Positions 35,107 to 44,529 of a stretch of DNA of 64,000 nt are shown here, one piece after another. Numbering within the stretch: the stretch's first letter is position 1; each line of letters starts with the position of its first letter. The stretch comes from Caldiserica bacterium UBA4770. Its GTDB lineage: Bacteria > Caldisericota > Caldisericia > Caldisericales > Caldisericaceae. A model generated the notes under the pieces. The model was given only the letters and a program-made list of their open reading frames with translations, was not told the origin of the DNA and made no database searches. Position numbers and translations under genes: made by a program. The stretch spans positions 62,001 through 126,000 of the forward strand of contig DHHO01000006.1 in NCBI GenBank assembly GCA_002403335.1, given 5' to 3'.

Positions 35107-36507
35107 TCATATAGCGCTCTTTTGAAAGCGCACCTTTTTATAAAAAACAATAAGAAAGACGAAAACAACGGAATAATAAATGAAAAGCTCTGCTAAATTC
35201 ATTCTGAAACCCAATGATGAAAGTGGAAAGCGGGAAAAGAATGTAGTCGTTGAATTCAAAAATGAGTAAACTGGGTTGGAGATATTAGAAAATAAACCAG
35301 AAACAGGCTTACTAAGGGCAGCACATAGAACCTGTATAAATCCTACAGGGACACAGATATTCATAAATGGGATAACGGCAATATTTGCAATGAATGCGGA
35401 TAACGAAACCGTCCCGAAGTAATATGACATCATTGGAATAAGCAGGAGTTGAATGGCAATAACTCCCGATAAAAGTCGGAATAGATAAGTATTTCCAAGA
35501 AATCTTGAGATAAGCGGAGACACAACGAAAAGGGCAAACACGGCCATAAATGAAAGTTGAAAACTTACAGATAGTATAGAGAGAGGTGAAAAGATAAGTA
35601 TAATAATGCCTGCAAAGCCAAGTGTATTGAGAGGAACACCAGGTCTTCCTGCAACCCTTGCAAGGCTCATTGTACCATACATAAAAACAGATCTCAATGC
35701 AGAAACATTGAATCCTAACATAAGATTATAAATAACTAAGATGAGAATTGTTATAACGGGAGAAAGAAGCGTGAAAAGTCTTAAAAAGGAATTCAAAAAC
35801 TCTCCAAGAATGCTCATATGAAGGCCTGATATTGCAAAAATATGTGCTGTACCTGTTGACTCAAAAGGAGCCCTCTCCTCACTTGACAGCGACGAAGCTC
35901 CCATAATTGAGGAAAGCAATAAAAAGGCCTCATCGCTCTTCATAGAGAGCTTGACCCTCTCAATAATCCTTTCACGAACTTTTCCAAGGGAAGTAAAAAA
36001 ATTATTTTCACTTAAAACTTCAATATTATTCACAGAGATATAGTGAGTGGGATGGGTAAATCTACTAAGAGATGTTAAATAAGAGCTTTTCTTTATCCTT
36101 CCATTTAAAAGAACAGTGCTGCCAGGGAAGGATTGATAAAAATTAGAATAAACTTTTATCCTGCTTGAATATGGGATACCATCAATCTCAATATTCCCAA
36201 TTTCGAAACTTTGAGGGTAAAGACGCTGAGTGGAGAAATCAAGGACTTTTCCTTTTATAGATATATCCCTATCAATAATCTCATCGGGAATAGCGGGAAG
36301 ACGGTATGGAATAAGTTTTAAATATGTCACAGAGCAAATAGTAACAATAATCAATATGTTCAGAAAAACAAACCTTTTCCTCTGAAAGATGAGGATAAGA
36401 AAAATAAGAGGAATAACAATAAAGAGTAGATACGAATTACTCAGAAATACTGATAACTCACCTACAATAACAAGGATACCCGTCAAAAACGTAAGAAACG
36501 CAGGCAT
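35107..36507 (-). CDS. comEC: ComEC/Rec2 competence channel protein
   Basis: Integral membrane protein through which single-stranded DNA enters during transformation. The 466-aa protein has an N-terminal membrane pair, a soluble OB-like segment (residues 80-150) and the Competence domain with GTAHIFAISGLHMSILGEF, GFNVSALRSVFMYG, then FSPLSILSVSFQLSF. The C-terminal metallo-beta-lactamase-like domain present in many ComEC proteins (total about 750 aa) is absent; no separate gene for it follows. Starts at the last base of comEA. Confidence 0.92.
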   Translation of the reverse strand: MPAFLTFLTGILVIVGELSVFLSNSYLLFIVIPLIFLILIFQRKRFVFLNILIIVTICSVTYLKLIPYRLPAIPDEIIDRDISIKGKVLDFSTQRLYPQSFEIGNIEIDGIPYSSRIKVYSNFYQSFPGSTVLLNGRIKKSSYLTSLSRFTHPTHYISVNNIEVLSENNFFTSLGKVRERIIERVKLSMKSDEAFLLLSSIMGASSLSSEERAPFESTGTAHIFAISGLHMSILGEFLNSFLRLFTLLSPVITILILVIYNLMLGFNVSALRSVFMYGTMSLARVAGRPGVPLNTLGFAGIIILIFSPLSILSVSFQLSFMAVFALFVVSPLISRFLGNTYLFRLLSGVIAIQLLLIPMMSYYFGTVSLSAFIANIAVIPFMNICVPVGFIQVLCAALSKPVSGLFSNISNPVYSFLNSTTTFFSRFPLSSLGFRMNLAELFIYYSVVFVFLIVFYKKVRFQKSAI

Positions 36508-37094
36508 TAATTAACGCATATTAACTCTTTAAGGGATTCAAATGTTTTTTCGCCTATGCCTGAAACCTTTACAATATCATGAATATTTTTAAATGGACCG
36601 TTTTCTTTTCTATAATTGACTATTGCATTTGCCTTTACCTCGCCAATACCCGGCAGCTCCATCAATTCCTCTACTGTAGCCATGTTTATATTTAACTTGC
36701 CATTAATCTTATGTCCTTGAGTTCCTCCTTCTTCTTGCAGGGGAGATTCCTCTCTTTTTTCTGGTACAATAATCTCCTCTCCGTCACTTATCCTCCTTGC
36801 AAGATTAATCGCAACAAGATCTGCGGATTCAGTAGGGCCACCTGCTATTTCGATTGCATCCTTTACAATGCTTCCCTCTTTAATGTCATATACATCGGGG
36901 TTTTTCACAGCACCTGTCACGTAAACCTTTAATAAAGCTGGTTCGTTTTCCATAATACTACTTTCTAACTGAGGGATTAAGGTGTCTGGACTCTTATCAA
37001 TTGAATTCTTTCCAGTAATAAAGCCTCCTCCAAATGCAATCACACATACTAAAATACCAATAGTAAACCATTGTTTTGGTGTAAGTTCCTTCAT
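36507..37094 (-). CDS. comEA: ComEA competence DNA receptor
   Basis: Membrane-anchored double-stranded DNA-binding protein. One N-terminal transmembrane helix (residues 10-26), an SLBB domain (KVYVTGAVKNPDVYDI...ISDGEEIIVP) and a C-terminal double helix-hairpin-helix (LNINMATVEELMELPGIGEV, AIVNYRKENGPF, VSGIGEKTFESLKELI). Length 195 aa is standard. Together with comEC it provides the uptake core; pilus genes are not in the window. Confidence 0.94.
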   Translation of the reverse strand: MKELTPKQWFTIGILVCVIAFGGGFITGKNSIDKSPDTLIPQLESSIMENEPALLKVYVTGAVKNPDVYDIKEGSIVKDAIEIAGGPTESADLVAINLARRISDGEEIIVPEKREESPLQEEGGTQGHKINGKLNINMATVEELMELPGIGEVKANAIVNYRKENGPFKNIHDIVKVSGIGEKTFESLKELICVN

Positions 37095-37095
37095 G

Positions 37096-37836
37096 TCAGT
37101 TCATATAACGGCCTGCATTTACATTAATCACTTCGCCAGAGATGTAATCATTTTCAATAAGGAATGCAATTGTATGTGCAATCTCCTCTGGCAAAGCAAA
37201 TCTACCGAGAGGGGAAAGAGCTTCGAGCCTCTTCCTTATGTCATCTGGGAGTCTTTTCGTAAAGTCAGTATCTACAGGTCCAGGGGCAATTGCGTTTACC
37301 AAAATCTTCTTTGGAGTAAACTCTGCCGCAAGCGCATAAGTAATCCCTATGACACCACTCTTTGATGCAGCATATGGTACCCCAAGATTTCCTCCGTTTC
37401 GCCCTGCAATGGAAGAAATATTTACAATTTTTCCACCCCCATTTTTAAGCATATTCGGTATTACAAATCTACACATATTGAAAACTCCTTTTAGATTGAC
37501 ATCAATGGTTCTATCCCATGTCTCTTCCTCTGTTTGTAAGAAAGGCTTTTCAATAACAATTCCTGCGCTATTTACCAACATATCAATCCTGCCAAAATCG
37601 TTAATAATCTTTTCAATGGTGTTCCTTGTATCAGTAAATGAAGAGACATCACATTTATAAATATTGCATTTTCTTCCCAGCTTTTCAACTCGGGTTTTTG
37701 TTTCAACAGCTTTTTCCTCACCTGTGTTATAAATAACAGCAATATCTGCCTCCTTGGAAGCAAGACAGAGGGATGTAGCACTTCCTATCCCTCTGTTTCC
37801 ACCTGTAATAACTGCAATTCTACCCTTTATCTCCAT
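37096..37836 (-). CDS. Short-chain dehydrogenase/reductase, FabG-like
   Basis: A 246-aa classical SDR. Cofactor loop ITGGNRGIGSAT, NSAGIV, catalytic Ser in IVNISSIAG, YxxxK as YAASKSG, and NAIAPGPVDTDF. The pattern is that of 3-oxoacyl-ACP reductase (FabG) but many SDRs of other specificity look alike, and no fatty-acid genes are adjacent. ATG with AGGAGGT upstream; one base separates it from comEA. Confidence 0.85.
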   Translation of the reverse strand: MEIKGRIAVITGGNRGIGSATSLCLASKEADIAVIYNTGEEKAVETKTRVEKLGRKCNIYKCDVSSFTDTRNTIEKIINDFGRIDMLVNSAGIVIEKPFLQTEEETWDRTIDVNLKGVFNMCRFVIPNMLKNGGGKIVNISSIAGRNGGNLGVPYAASKSGVIGITYALAAEFTPKKILVNAIAPGPVDTDFTKRLPDDIRKRLEALSPLGRFALPEEIAHTIAFLIENDYISGEVINVNAGRYMN

Positions 37837-37844
37837 TTTACCTC

Positions 37845-38660
37845 CTATTTTTGGCAGTTAGGACAGAAGTAAGAACCTCTGCCACCTATCTTCATCACAA
37901 CAATCTTACCACCACATTCAGGACAATCTTTGTTCTCCTGTTTGTGAACCTTGAAATGCTCATGAAACTCGCCTCTTCTACCATCAAGATGGACAAAAGA
38001 AAGCTCACTTTCTCCTCCATAACTTCTGGATTCTTCAAAAACTTTCCCTATGCTTTTATAAATTGCTAAAATTTCTTCGTCCCTTAAGGTACTGCACTTT
38101 CTATCAGGTCTTACCCTTGCCTGAAAAAGAATTTCATCAGAGTAAGCATTTCCAAGCCCTGCAATAATGTGTTGGTCCATAAGCACGGCCTTGATTCTTT
38201 TATTCCTGTTAAGCCTCACTATCTGTGCAAATTTCTCAGCAGTAAAACAAGGATCGAGCACATCTATGCCAAGTTCTTTCACACCTTCTTCTGCAAAGAT
38301 AGACTCCGAGGGCACAACTTTAACAAACCCTCCCATCATAATTCCCCCTATACCAAGACAAATACCATCACAGAACCTTATAGATACCTGTATATCGTTG
38401 GGACACTCCTTATAAATACGCATAAAACCAGTAAGGAGAAAATGGATAAGAATCGAAAAACCACCTGAAAGATCTATAATAAGAACTTTTCCTTTTCTTC
38501 TTGCTCCTGTAATATGCTTTCCTTTTAAAATATCGGAGAAATTTACTTCAGACATGTTTGAGAGCGAAGCTTTCTTTAAGGATACTTCACAAATCTCTTT
38601 TCCCTTTAAAAGATTGGAAACTTCTTCCCTTAAAAAATCTACCTCAATAACTTCTGGCAT
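37845..38660 (-). CDS. mutM: Formamidopyrimidine-DNA glycosylase (Fpg/Nei family)
   Basis: Base-excision repair glycosylase/AP lyase for oxidised bases. The catalytic N-terminal Pro-Glu is present (MPEVIEVDFLREEV, a variant of the usual MPELPEVE). Further features: KGKVLIIDLSGG, GLGNAYSDEILFQARVRP (helix-two-turn-helix) and a C-terminal zinc finger CPECGG...YFCPNCQK with an Arg before it for phosphate binding. The altered N-terminal motif leaves open Nei-like specificity. Two bases after eno. Confidence 0.9.
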   Translation of the reverse strand: MPEVIEVDFLREEVSNLLKGKEICEVSLKKASLSNMSEVNFSDILKGKHITGARRKGKVLIIDLSGGFSILIHFLLTGFMRIYKECPNDIQVSIRFCDGICLGIGGIMMGGFVKVVPSESIFAEEGVKELGIDVLDPCFTAEKFAQIVRLNRNKRIKAVLMDQHIIAGLGNAYSDEILFQARVRPDRKCSTLRDEEILAIYKSIGKVFEESRSYGGESELSFVHLDGRRGEFHEHFKVHKQENKDCPECGGKIVVMKIGGRGSYFCPNCQK

Positions 38661-38662
38661 TT

Positions 38663-39946
38663 TTACTTTTCAATAAACTGTCTGAACATCTCTTTCCCTG
38701 CATAAGTTGCATTTTCACCAAGATCTTCCTCTATTCTCAATAGTTCGTTGTACTTCTCAACCCTCTCTCCTCTACTTGAAGCACCTGCCTTTATCTCTCC
38801 TGTATTCATCCCGACTACAAGATGAGAAATAAACGTATCAGCAGTCTCTCCGGATCTATGAGAAACAATTGCATGAAAACCATTTCTCTTTGCAAGTTCT
38901 ATTGTCCTCATTGTTTCAGTGAGCGTTCCTATCTGATTCAATTTGATGAGTATTGCATTAGAAGCAGATAAATTAATTCCTTTTCTGAGACGCTCAGGAT
39001 TCGTTGCATAAAGGTCATCTCCAATTAACTGTACTCTCCCTCCAAGATGTTCTGTAAGCTTTACCCAACCATCCCAATCCTCTTCAGAGAGAGCATCCTC
39101 AATTGATATAATGGGGTACTTACCCACAAGCTCACCGTAATAATCAATCATATTTTCGGAGGACATTTGTTTTCCCTCGTATCGGTAGAGGCCTTCTTTA
39201 AAGAAGGAAGATGCCGCACAGTCAAGCCCTATGAAAACATCGTCTCCAGGATGAAATCCTGCCTCTTCAATAGCCTTTTTGATATAGGAAATTGCCGCTT
39301 CTCCATTTTTTAATCGCGGAGCAAATCCTCCCTCATCCCCAACACTTACAGAATAACCATCCTTTTTTAAGATATCATGAAGGGTATGAAATATCTCTGA
39401 ACCCCACCTAAGGGCTTCAGAAAAATTTTGAGCACCTGCAGGGAGAATGATAAATTCTTGAATATCAAGTCCTGAATCAGAGTGAGCCCCTCCATTAAGA
39501 ATGTTAAAAAGAGGGACAGGAAGTATATGGCCACCGATACCTCCTATATATTTATAAATAGGTATGCCAAGTTCCTCTGCAGAGGCTACTGCTACTGCAA
39601 GTGATACACTAAGTATTGCATTTGCGCCAATCTTGGATTTATTGGCTGTACCGTCAAGCTCGATCATCTCCTTATCAATTGCAAACTGGTTATAAGAATC
39701 CATGCCTATAACTGCATCTGCTATTGTATCGTTTACATTTCTTACCGCTATGAGTACACCCTTCCCCTTAAATCTTTTCTTATCGTCATCTCTCAGTTCC
39801 ACTGCTTCAAATCTTCCCGTTGATTTACCTGAGGGTACTGATGCTTTGCCTATTACACCACTTATTAGAGTTACTTCTGTCTCAATGGTAGGATCTCCTC
39901 GTGAATCAAGAATTTCTCTTGCTCTAACTGAGATAATCTCACTCAT
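38663..39946 (-). CDS. eno: Enolase
   Basis: Glycolytic enzyme converting 2-phosphoglycerate to PEP. The 427-aa sequence is canonical: REILDSRGDPTIETEV, PVPLFNILNGGAHSDSGLDIQEF, DEGGFAPRL, ISIEDALSEEDWDGW, IGDDLYATN, and the C-terminal IVSHRSGETADTFISHL. ATG with AAAGGAGG upstream, 11 nt after recR. Its position inside a replication/repair operon is unusual but not rare in compact genomes. Confidence 0.98.
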   Translation of the reverse strand: MSEIISVRAREILDSRGDPTIETEVTLISGVIGKASVPSGKSTGRFEAVELRDDDKKRFKGKGVLIAVRNVNDTIADAVIGMDSYNQFAIDKEMIELDGTANKSKIGANAILSVSLAVAVASAEELGIPIYKYIGGIGGHILPVPLFNILNGGAHSDSGLDIQEFIILPAGAQNFSEALRWGSEIFHTLHDILKKDGYSVSVGDEGGFAPRLKNGEAAISYIKKAIEEAGFHPGDDVFIGLDCAASSFFKEGLYRYEGKQMSSENMIDYYGELVGKYPIISIEDALSEEDWDGWVKLTEHLGGRVQLIGDDLYATNPERLRKGINLSASNAILIKLNQIGTLTETMRTIELAKRNGFHAIVSHRSGETADTFISHLVVGMNTGEIKAGASSRGERVEKYNELLRIEEDLGENATYAGKEMFRQFIEK

Positions 39947-39957
39947 AAAAGCCTCCT

Positions 39958-40554
39958 TTAAGCTTCCTTTCTTTCTTTTATGGCAAGCGACAGCGTAACA
40001 GAATCTACAAAATCAATTTCTACTCCTTTTGGCAATCCTGTTGCTATCCTTGTAACTTTAATATCATACGGCGTCAAAACCTTCTTTAAATAAGTGGCGG
40101 TTAAATCCCCATTAAAGTTGGGATTTGTTGCTATAATGACCTCTTTGATGCCACCCTCTGAAACCCTCTTAACAAGCTCACGTATTTTAATGTCTTCAGG
40201 TGAAATATGATTAAGGGGGTCAATCCTCCCATGTAACACATGGTAAACCCCACTATATTCACCACCTTTTTCAATGGCAAAGAGATCTCCCACCTCTTCC
40301 ACAACACATATTATGGAGTGATCTCTATTAGCATTAGAGCAAATGTTACAAACAGTTTCCTCAGTAATATTAAAACAAACAGGACATAGATGGATACTTT
40401 CCTTGGCATCCCTGACAATATTGATAAATTCATCGATAGCCTGCTCGTCCATCGATATAAGATATAGAGAAATTCTTTCAGCCGTCTTTGGCCCTATGCC
40501 AGGTAGTTTTGAAATTTCATCGATGAGTAGTTTAACCTTACTTGATACATCCAT
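39958..40554 (-). CDS. recR: Recombination protein RecR
   Basis: Partner of RecO (also in this window) in loading RecA at gaps. The 198-aa protein has the N-terminal HhH (EISKLPGIGPKTAERISLYL), the zinc finger CPVCFNITEETVCNIC, and a Toprim domain (ICVVEEVGDLFAIEKGGEYSG...YHVLHGRIDPL). Shares one base with ybaB as TGATG. dnaX-ybaB-recR is a strongly conserved bacterial gene order. Confidence 0.97.
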   Translation of the reverse strand: MDVSSKVKLLIDEISKLPGIGPKTAERISLYLISMDEQAIDEFINIVRDAKESIHLCPVCFNITEETVCNICSNANRDHSIICVVEEVGDLFAIEKGGEYSGVYHVLHGRIDPLNHISPEDIKIRELVKRVSEGGIKEVIIATNPNFNGDLTATYLKKVLTPYDIKVTRIATGLPKGVEIDFVDSVTLSLAIKERKEA

Positions 40555-40874
40555 CAGTTCATTGGCCCTAACCCAGGGAACCCTCCAGCAAGTCCCATGG
40601 AAGCAAATTTCTCCTGAACAATTTCTTTTGCTTTTTCTTGGGCATCTTTAACTGCAACAACAATCAAGTCCTCGAGTACCTCCTTATCTCCTGATGAGAT
40701 TGCTTCAGGGGAGATAGTCACAGAAAGGATTTCAAGTTTTCCAGAAACAACTGCCTTAACAAGTCCACCTCCTGCCTCCCCTTCAATCTGCATATTACTT
40801 AACTCCTGATCGACTTCCTCCATCTTTTTCTGTAGCTCTTTTGCCTTTTTTAGCATTTCATTTAGGTTCTTCAT
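40554..40874 (-). CDS. ybaB: YbaB/EbfC nucleoid-associated protein
   Basis: A 106-aa DNA-binding protein that forms tweezer-like dimers. Typical N-terminal coiled region (LNEMLKKAKELQKKMEEVDQEL), then a beta sheet with GGGLVKAVVSGKLEILSVTI, and a C-terminal glycine/methionine-rich tail (MGLAGGFPGLGPMN). Overlaps dnaX by four bases (ATGA). Confidence 0.94.
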   Translation of the reverse strand: MKNLNEMLKKAKELQKKMEEVDQELSNMQIEGEAGGGLVKAVVSGKLEILSVTISPEAISSGDKEVLEDLIVVAVKDAQEKAKEIVQEKFASMGLAGGFPGLGPMN

Positions 40875-42460
40875 CTTTCCTCCTCAATATCTTTCACATC
40901 AGTAATGGTTCCGTCAAAGAGCTTAAGTATTTCCTGCACTTCTTTTTTTTGCTTTATCTGTTCTATTTTCTCCTCCTTACTCAGTATAACTTCTTCCCCA
41001 GGCTCAACAAAGTTAATTTTGAATTCCTTGCCTATTACCTTTTTTATTGCTTCCAAAAGCATATCAGTATTCTCAGAGGTCCTCAGCATTGTAAGATAAA
41101 ACTTTTTTTCAGGTAACAGGGAGATTGTATCTTCATGAATCTCAACAGGGTTTACCCTTAAAAGGATTGCGTAAAGAGGCGCATTTCTTCCTTTTACTAT
41201 ATTTAATATCTCCCCCCAGCGGGCCTTTACCTGTTCAATCGTAATAATTGATTCTGAAAGTTCTTTTTCTACCAAAGGAGCTTCTTCAACTCCAGAAATA
41301 GTAATTTCCTCCACAACCTCAGGGGTAACTACTTCTTCCCTTTCGACAGTAGGTTCTACCGTAGCAACTGCCTCTACCTTGGCCAGCTCAAGAGAAGTAA
41401 GTAGTATTGGAAAGTAAGAATCCTGGTAAAGTTTAAGCTTATTTATAGTATCAAGATACTTATTTGCATATTCATTGAGTTGTCTTAAGGAAAAATATCT
41501 TGATTGTTCTCTCATCACCTCAATAAAATTTGGGTCTCTTTTAGACTCAAGAGGTTTAAAGTCATTAAGCACTTTCCCGGTAATCATATCCTGTATATAT
41601 TCAATCAGTTCGTTAAGAAATGCCTTTGCATCCCTTCCACTTTCTTTTGCCATGTTTATCAGCTTAAGTATTTCGGAAACCTCGCCTCTTACAATTGAAA
41701 GTAGTAACTTTGAAAAAACATTTTCGTCGGGTATATCAAGAAGAGCCCTTATATTATCCTCTTTTATTTCATTATCATAGAGGGTGATTGCCTGGTCCAG
41801 TATGCTTAAGGCATTTCTGAGAGACCCTGATGCAAATCTTGCAATTAATAAAGCAGCGCCATCTGTAATACTTGCATGCTCTTTATTTGCAACCTCTTTT
41901 ATTTTATTGAATAATCCATCAATTGATATAGGCTTAAAGTAAAATCTTTCGCATCTCGAGATAATTGTTGCAGGTATCTTTTCTGGCTCGGTTGTTGCAA
42001 GAATAAATACAACATTTGAAGGGGGTTCCTCAAGTGTTTTCAAGAGTGCATTAAAAGCTTGTATTGTCAACATATGTGCTTCATCAATAATGTAAACCTT
42101 ATATTTCGAATAGACGGGGACATAGTAAATCTTCTCCTTGAGGTCTCTTATCTCATCAATTCCCCTGTTGGAGGCAGCATCTATTTCCACTACATCAAGG
42201 TTTGTCCCATTTGTAATACCCTGGCAGTTATTGCAGGACATACAGGGCTCATCTGTTGGTCCATTCTCACAGTTAAGCCCTTTTGCAAATATTCTTGCAA
42301 CAGTCGTCTTTCCTGAGCCTTTAGGACCTGCAAATAGGTATGCATGTGCAATCTTCTTCTGCTTTAATGCCTGCCTCAGAATTTTTACAATAGTATCCTG
42401 CTCAACAACTTCTTTAAATGTTTGAGGTCTATACTTCCTGTAAAGCGCTATATAATCCAT
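40871..42460 (-). CDS. dnaX: DNA polymerase III subunit gamma/tau
   Basis: Clamp-loader ATPase, about 529 aa. Walker A GPKGSGKTT (residues 45-53), a zinc site (CENGPTDEPCMSCNNC), YIIDEAHMLTIQAFNALL, the SRC finger IISRCERFYFK and a sensor-2 region, then the gamma collar and a short acidic C-terminal domain. First gene of the dnaX-ybaB-recR-eno-mutM-SDR-comEA-comEC run. Start at ATG 42458-42460 (in-frame TTG precedes it). No SD is present; the -10 TATAAT ends six bases upstream, so the message is probably leaderless. I saw no obvious frameshift slippery run for a gamma form. Confidence 0.95.
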   Translation of the reverse strand: MDYIALYRKYRPQTFKEVVEQDTIVKILRQALKQKKIAHAYLFAGPKGSGKTTVARIFAKGLNCENGPTDEPCMSCNNCQGITNGTNLDVVEIDAASNRGIDEIRDLKEKIYYVPVYSKYKVYIIDEAHMLTIQAFNALLKTLEEPPSNVVFILATTEPEKIPATIISRCERFYFKPISIDGLFNKIKEVANKEHASITDGAALLIARFASGSLRNALSILDQAITLYDNEIKEDNIRALLDIPDENVFSKLLLSIVRGEVSEILKLINMAKESGRDAKAFLNELIEYIQDMITGKVLNDFKPLESKRDPNFIEVMREQSRYFSLRQLNEYANKYLDTINKLKLYQDSYFPILLTSLELAKVEAVATVEPTVEREEVVTPEVVEEITISGVEEAPLVEKELSESIITIEQVKARWGEILNIVKGRNAPLYAILLRVNPVEIHEDTISLLPEKKFYLTMLRTSENTDMLLEAIKKVIGKEFKINFVEPGEEVILSKEEKIEQIKQKKEVQEILKLFDGTITDVKDIEEER

Positions 42461-42466
42461 CAAATA

Positions 42467-42494
42467 ATTATATACAAAATCATAAAAAACTCAA
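42467..42494 (-). promoter_or_regulatory. Leaderless-type promoter of dnaX
   Basis: TTGAGT (42489-42494), 16-bp spacer, TATAAT (42467-42472), then TATTTG and the ATG. Predicted transcription start coincides with the A of the start codon. Confidence 0.65.
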
Positions 42495-42529
42495 TTTTAA
42501 ATGAGCTCCGAGCGAATTTAACCTATAAA

Positions 42530-43552
42530 CTATTGGCTTACCACCTCCTCTATCCATCTCTGAAGCCATTGCTCTGACTTCTGAGAGATTTCCTCAGGGG
42601 GAAGAGTAAGATATTTGCTTGCTTTTGCAACATAAGCGGCATATTCAGGAAGAGGGGTATCAGGGACAATAGGGTTCATCCACTGATGGGCGAAAATTTC
42701 CTTTTGAAATTCAGGGGAAAGCATAAAGTCAATGTATTTTTGAGCAAGTTCAGATTTTTTTGTACCTTTTATAATACCTGCAAATTCAAGATACATCCAC
42801 CCACCTTCCTCTGGTATAACAGCCTTGTACTTCGTAATCTGCTCTTCATGATAAAAGTATGCAGGGTCAGTATCATAACTTATCACCATTGGTGCCTCCC
42901 CTTTTGTAAAAGCCTCAAAGGCGGCATCCCACCCAGGGTAAATATGGAATATTGTTTTATTAAGCTGTTTCCAGTAATTTATATATCCATCCTCTCCATA
43001 AACTGCAATTGTCCACAGAAGCAGGCTCATTCCGGGGCCACTCGTTCTCGGGTCCTCAAGAATCAGCGTCTTCTCGAACTCTGGTTTTAATAAATCGTTG
43101 AAGCTCTTTGGTGGATCCTTAATTTTTTCTGAATCATAAAGAATTGCAATTGAGTTTGGGCCTTCAAAAGGAACAAGTCTCCATTCGCTATCCAGTACAT
43201 ATTCAGGGGGTACTTTATCAGCATTTTGAGGTTTATAACTTACAAAAAGGTCGCTTGAAAGTGCCTTATCAAGGTCGTCAATGTTTATTCCCACGAAGAT
43301 ATCTGCCTGAGGATTATCCTTTTCAAGTAACAATCTGTTTAGTACCTCCTTTGAATCCCCAAAAGATAGATAGTTAACCTTGCAATTATACCTCTGCTCA
43401 AAGATACTGTTTGTTGCTTCTGGTAGTCCATAAGAAATAAAGCTATCATAAGTATAGATGGTTAATTCAGACGGAGCCTGAGCTTCTCTTCTACACCCTG
43501 TTAGATTCAGGGCCATTACGAAAATAACTAAAAACATAATTACTCTTTTCAT
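42530..43552 (-). CDS. thiB: Thiamine-binding lipoprotein (ABC transporter)
   Basis: Extracytoplasmic binding protein similar to TbpA/ThiB. Lipoprotein signal with LTGC (C20), then ELTIYTYDSFISYGLP, CKVNYLSFGDSKEVLNRLLL, ADIFVGINIDDLDKAL and a Trp/Tyr-rich ligand region (YGEDGYINYWKQL, GWDAAFEAF). ATG at 43550-43552 is preferred because AGGGGAGGTGAT lies just upstream; the frame opens 15 codons earlier. Last gene of the TPP-riboswitch operon, which makes thiamine or a thiamine precursor/phosphate the expected ligand. Confidence 0.9.
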   Translation of the reverse strand: MKRVIMFLVIFVMALNLTGCRREAQAPSELTIYTYDSFISYGLPEATNSIFEQRYNCKVNYLSFGDSKEVLNRLLLEKDNPQADIFVGINIDDLDKALSSDLFVSYKPQNADKVPPEYVLDSEWRLVPFEGPNSIAILYDSEKIKDPPKSFNDLLKPEFEKTLILEDPRTSGPGMSLLLWTIAVYGEDGYINYWKQLNKTIFHIYPGWDAAFEAFTKGEAPMVISYDTDPAYFYHEEQITKYKAVIPEEGGWMYLEFAGIIKGTKKSELAQKYIDFMLSPEFQKEIFAHQWMNPIVPDTPLPEYAAYVAKASKYLTLPPEEISQKSEQWLQRWIEEVVSQ

Positions 43553-43565
43553 ATAATCACCTCCC

Positions 43566-44522
43566 CTATTTAAAATTTTCTTTTCTTTCTTCTCCAAAAT
43601 TCAGGTAAACTTCTTCACCTTCTTTTAAATCAATGATTTCTTTTGTTAGTTTGACTACAGTAATTGCATCACTTTCCGTTTCAACCCTCACTTCCGAAAC
43701 CCCACCAAGATAAAATATTTCCTTAATCCTTCCCTTTATGTCTCCTTTCATTTTTGAGATACCTATATCCTCAGGACGGACAAAAACATCCCTTCCCTTG
43801 AGTTTTACATGATTAATCTTCCCCACAAAGTCCCTTACAAATTCCGTCTGGGGATGATAATATATATCAATGGCATTCCCAATCTGCTCAACCCTTCCCT
43901 GGTTAAGAAGGACTATTCTTTCTGAAAGATACATTGCCTCTGTCTGATCATGGGTTACATAGATAATTGTAATACCAAATTTCTTATGGAAGCTTTTGAG
44001 ATCTTCTCGTAATCTTTCCCTTATTTTAGCATCAAGGGAAGCAAGAGGCTCATCCATCAAAAGAACATCTGGCTTTACAATCATTGCTCTTGCAAGCGCA
44101 ACTCTTTGCTTCTCCCCTCCTGATAGCTTGTCGGGAGATTTTCTCAATAACTTTTCTATTTCTAATGTCCTTGCAATATTCTCTACAAGATCTCTTATCT
44201 CTGCATTAGTTCGACCCTTCACTTTCAGGCCGAAAGCAATATTTGAAAAAACATTAAGATATGGAAAAAGTGCATAATCCTGGAAGACAATTCCAATATT
44301 CCGTTTTTCGGGAGGAAAATTTGTAATATCTGCACCATCTTTTATAATGCTTCCACTATCAGGAGTAACAAAACCTGCAATCAGATGAAGTGTTGTCGTC
44401 TTTCCAGAGCCCGAGGGGCCAAGGAGGGAAAGGAACTCACCTTCATAAACATTGAACGAAAGCGCTACGCTGAAATCTGCATAAGACTTTTTTAACCCTT
44501 TAAGCACGATCTTTTCTTTCAT
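43566..44522 (-). CDS. thiQ: Thiamine ABC transporter ATPase
   Basis: A 318-aa importer ATPase. Walker A GPSGSGKTT, Q-loop VFQDYALFPY, signature LSGGEKQRVALARA, Walker B VLLMDEPLASLD, H-loop VTHDQTEA. The C-terminal 90 residues form a TOBE-like domain as in PotA/FbpC transporters. By sequence alone it could serve iron or polyamine uptake; the upstream TPP riboswitch and the ThiB-like partner assign thiamine. Seven bases after thiP. Confidence 0.88.
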   Translation of the reverse strand: MKEKIVLKGLKKSYADFSVALSFNVYEGEFLSLLGPSGSGKTTTLHLIAGFVTPDSGSIIKDGADITNFPPEKRNIGIVFQDYALFPYLNVFSNIAFGLKVKGRTNAEIRDLVENIARTLEIEKLLRKSPDKLSGGEKQRVALARAMIVKPDVLLMDEPLASLDAKIRERLREDLKSFHKKFGITIIYVTHDQTEAMYLSERIVLLNQGRVEQIGNAIDIYYHPQTEFVRDFVGKINHVKLKGRDVFVRPEDIGISKMKGDIKGRIKEIFYLGGVSEVRVETESDAITVVKLTKEIIDLKEGEEVYLNFGEERKENFK

Positions 44523-44529
44523 TTCATTC

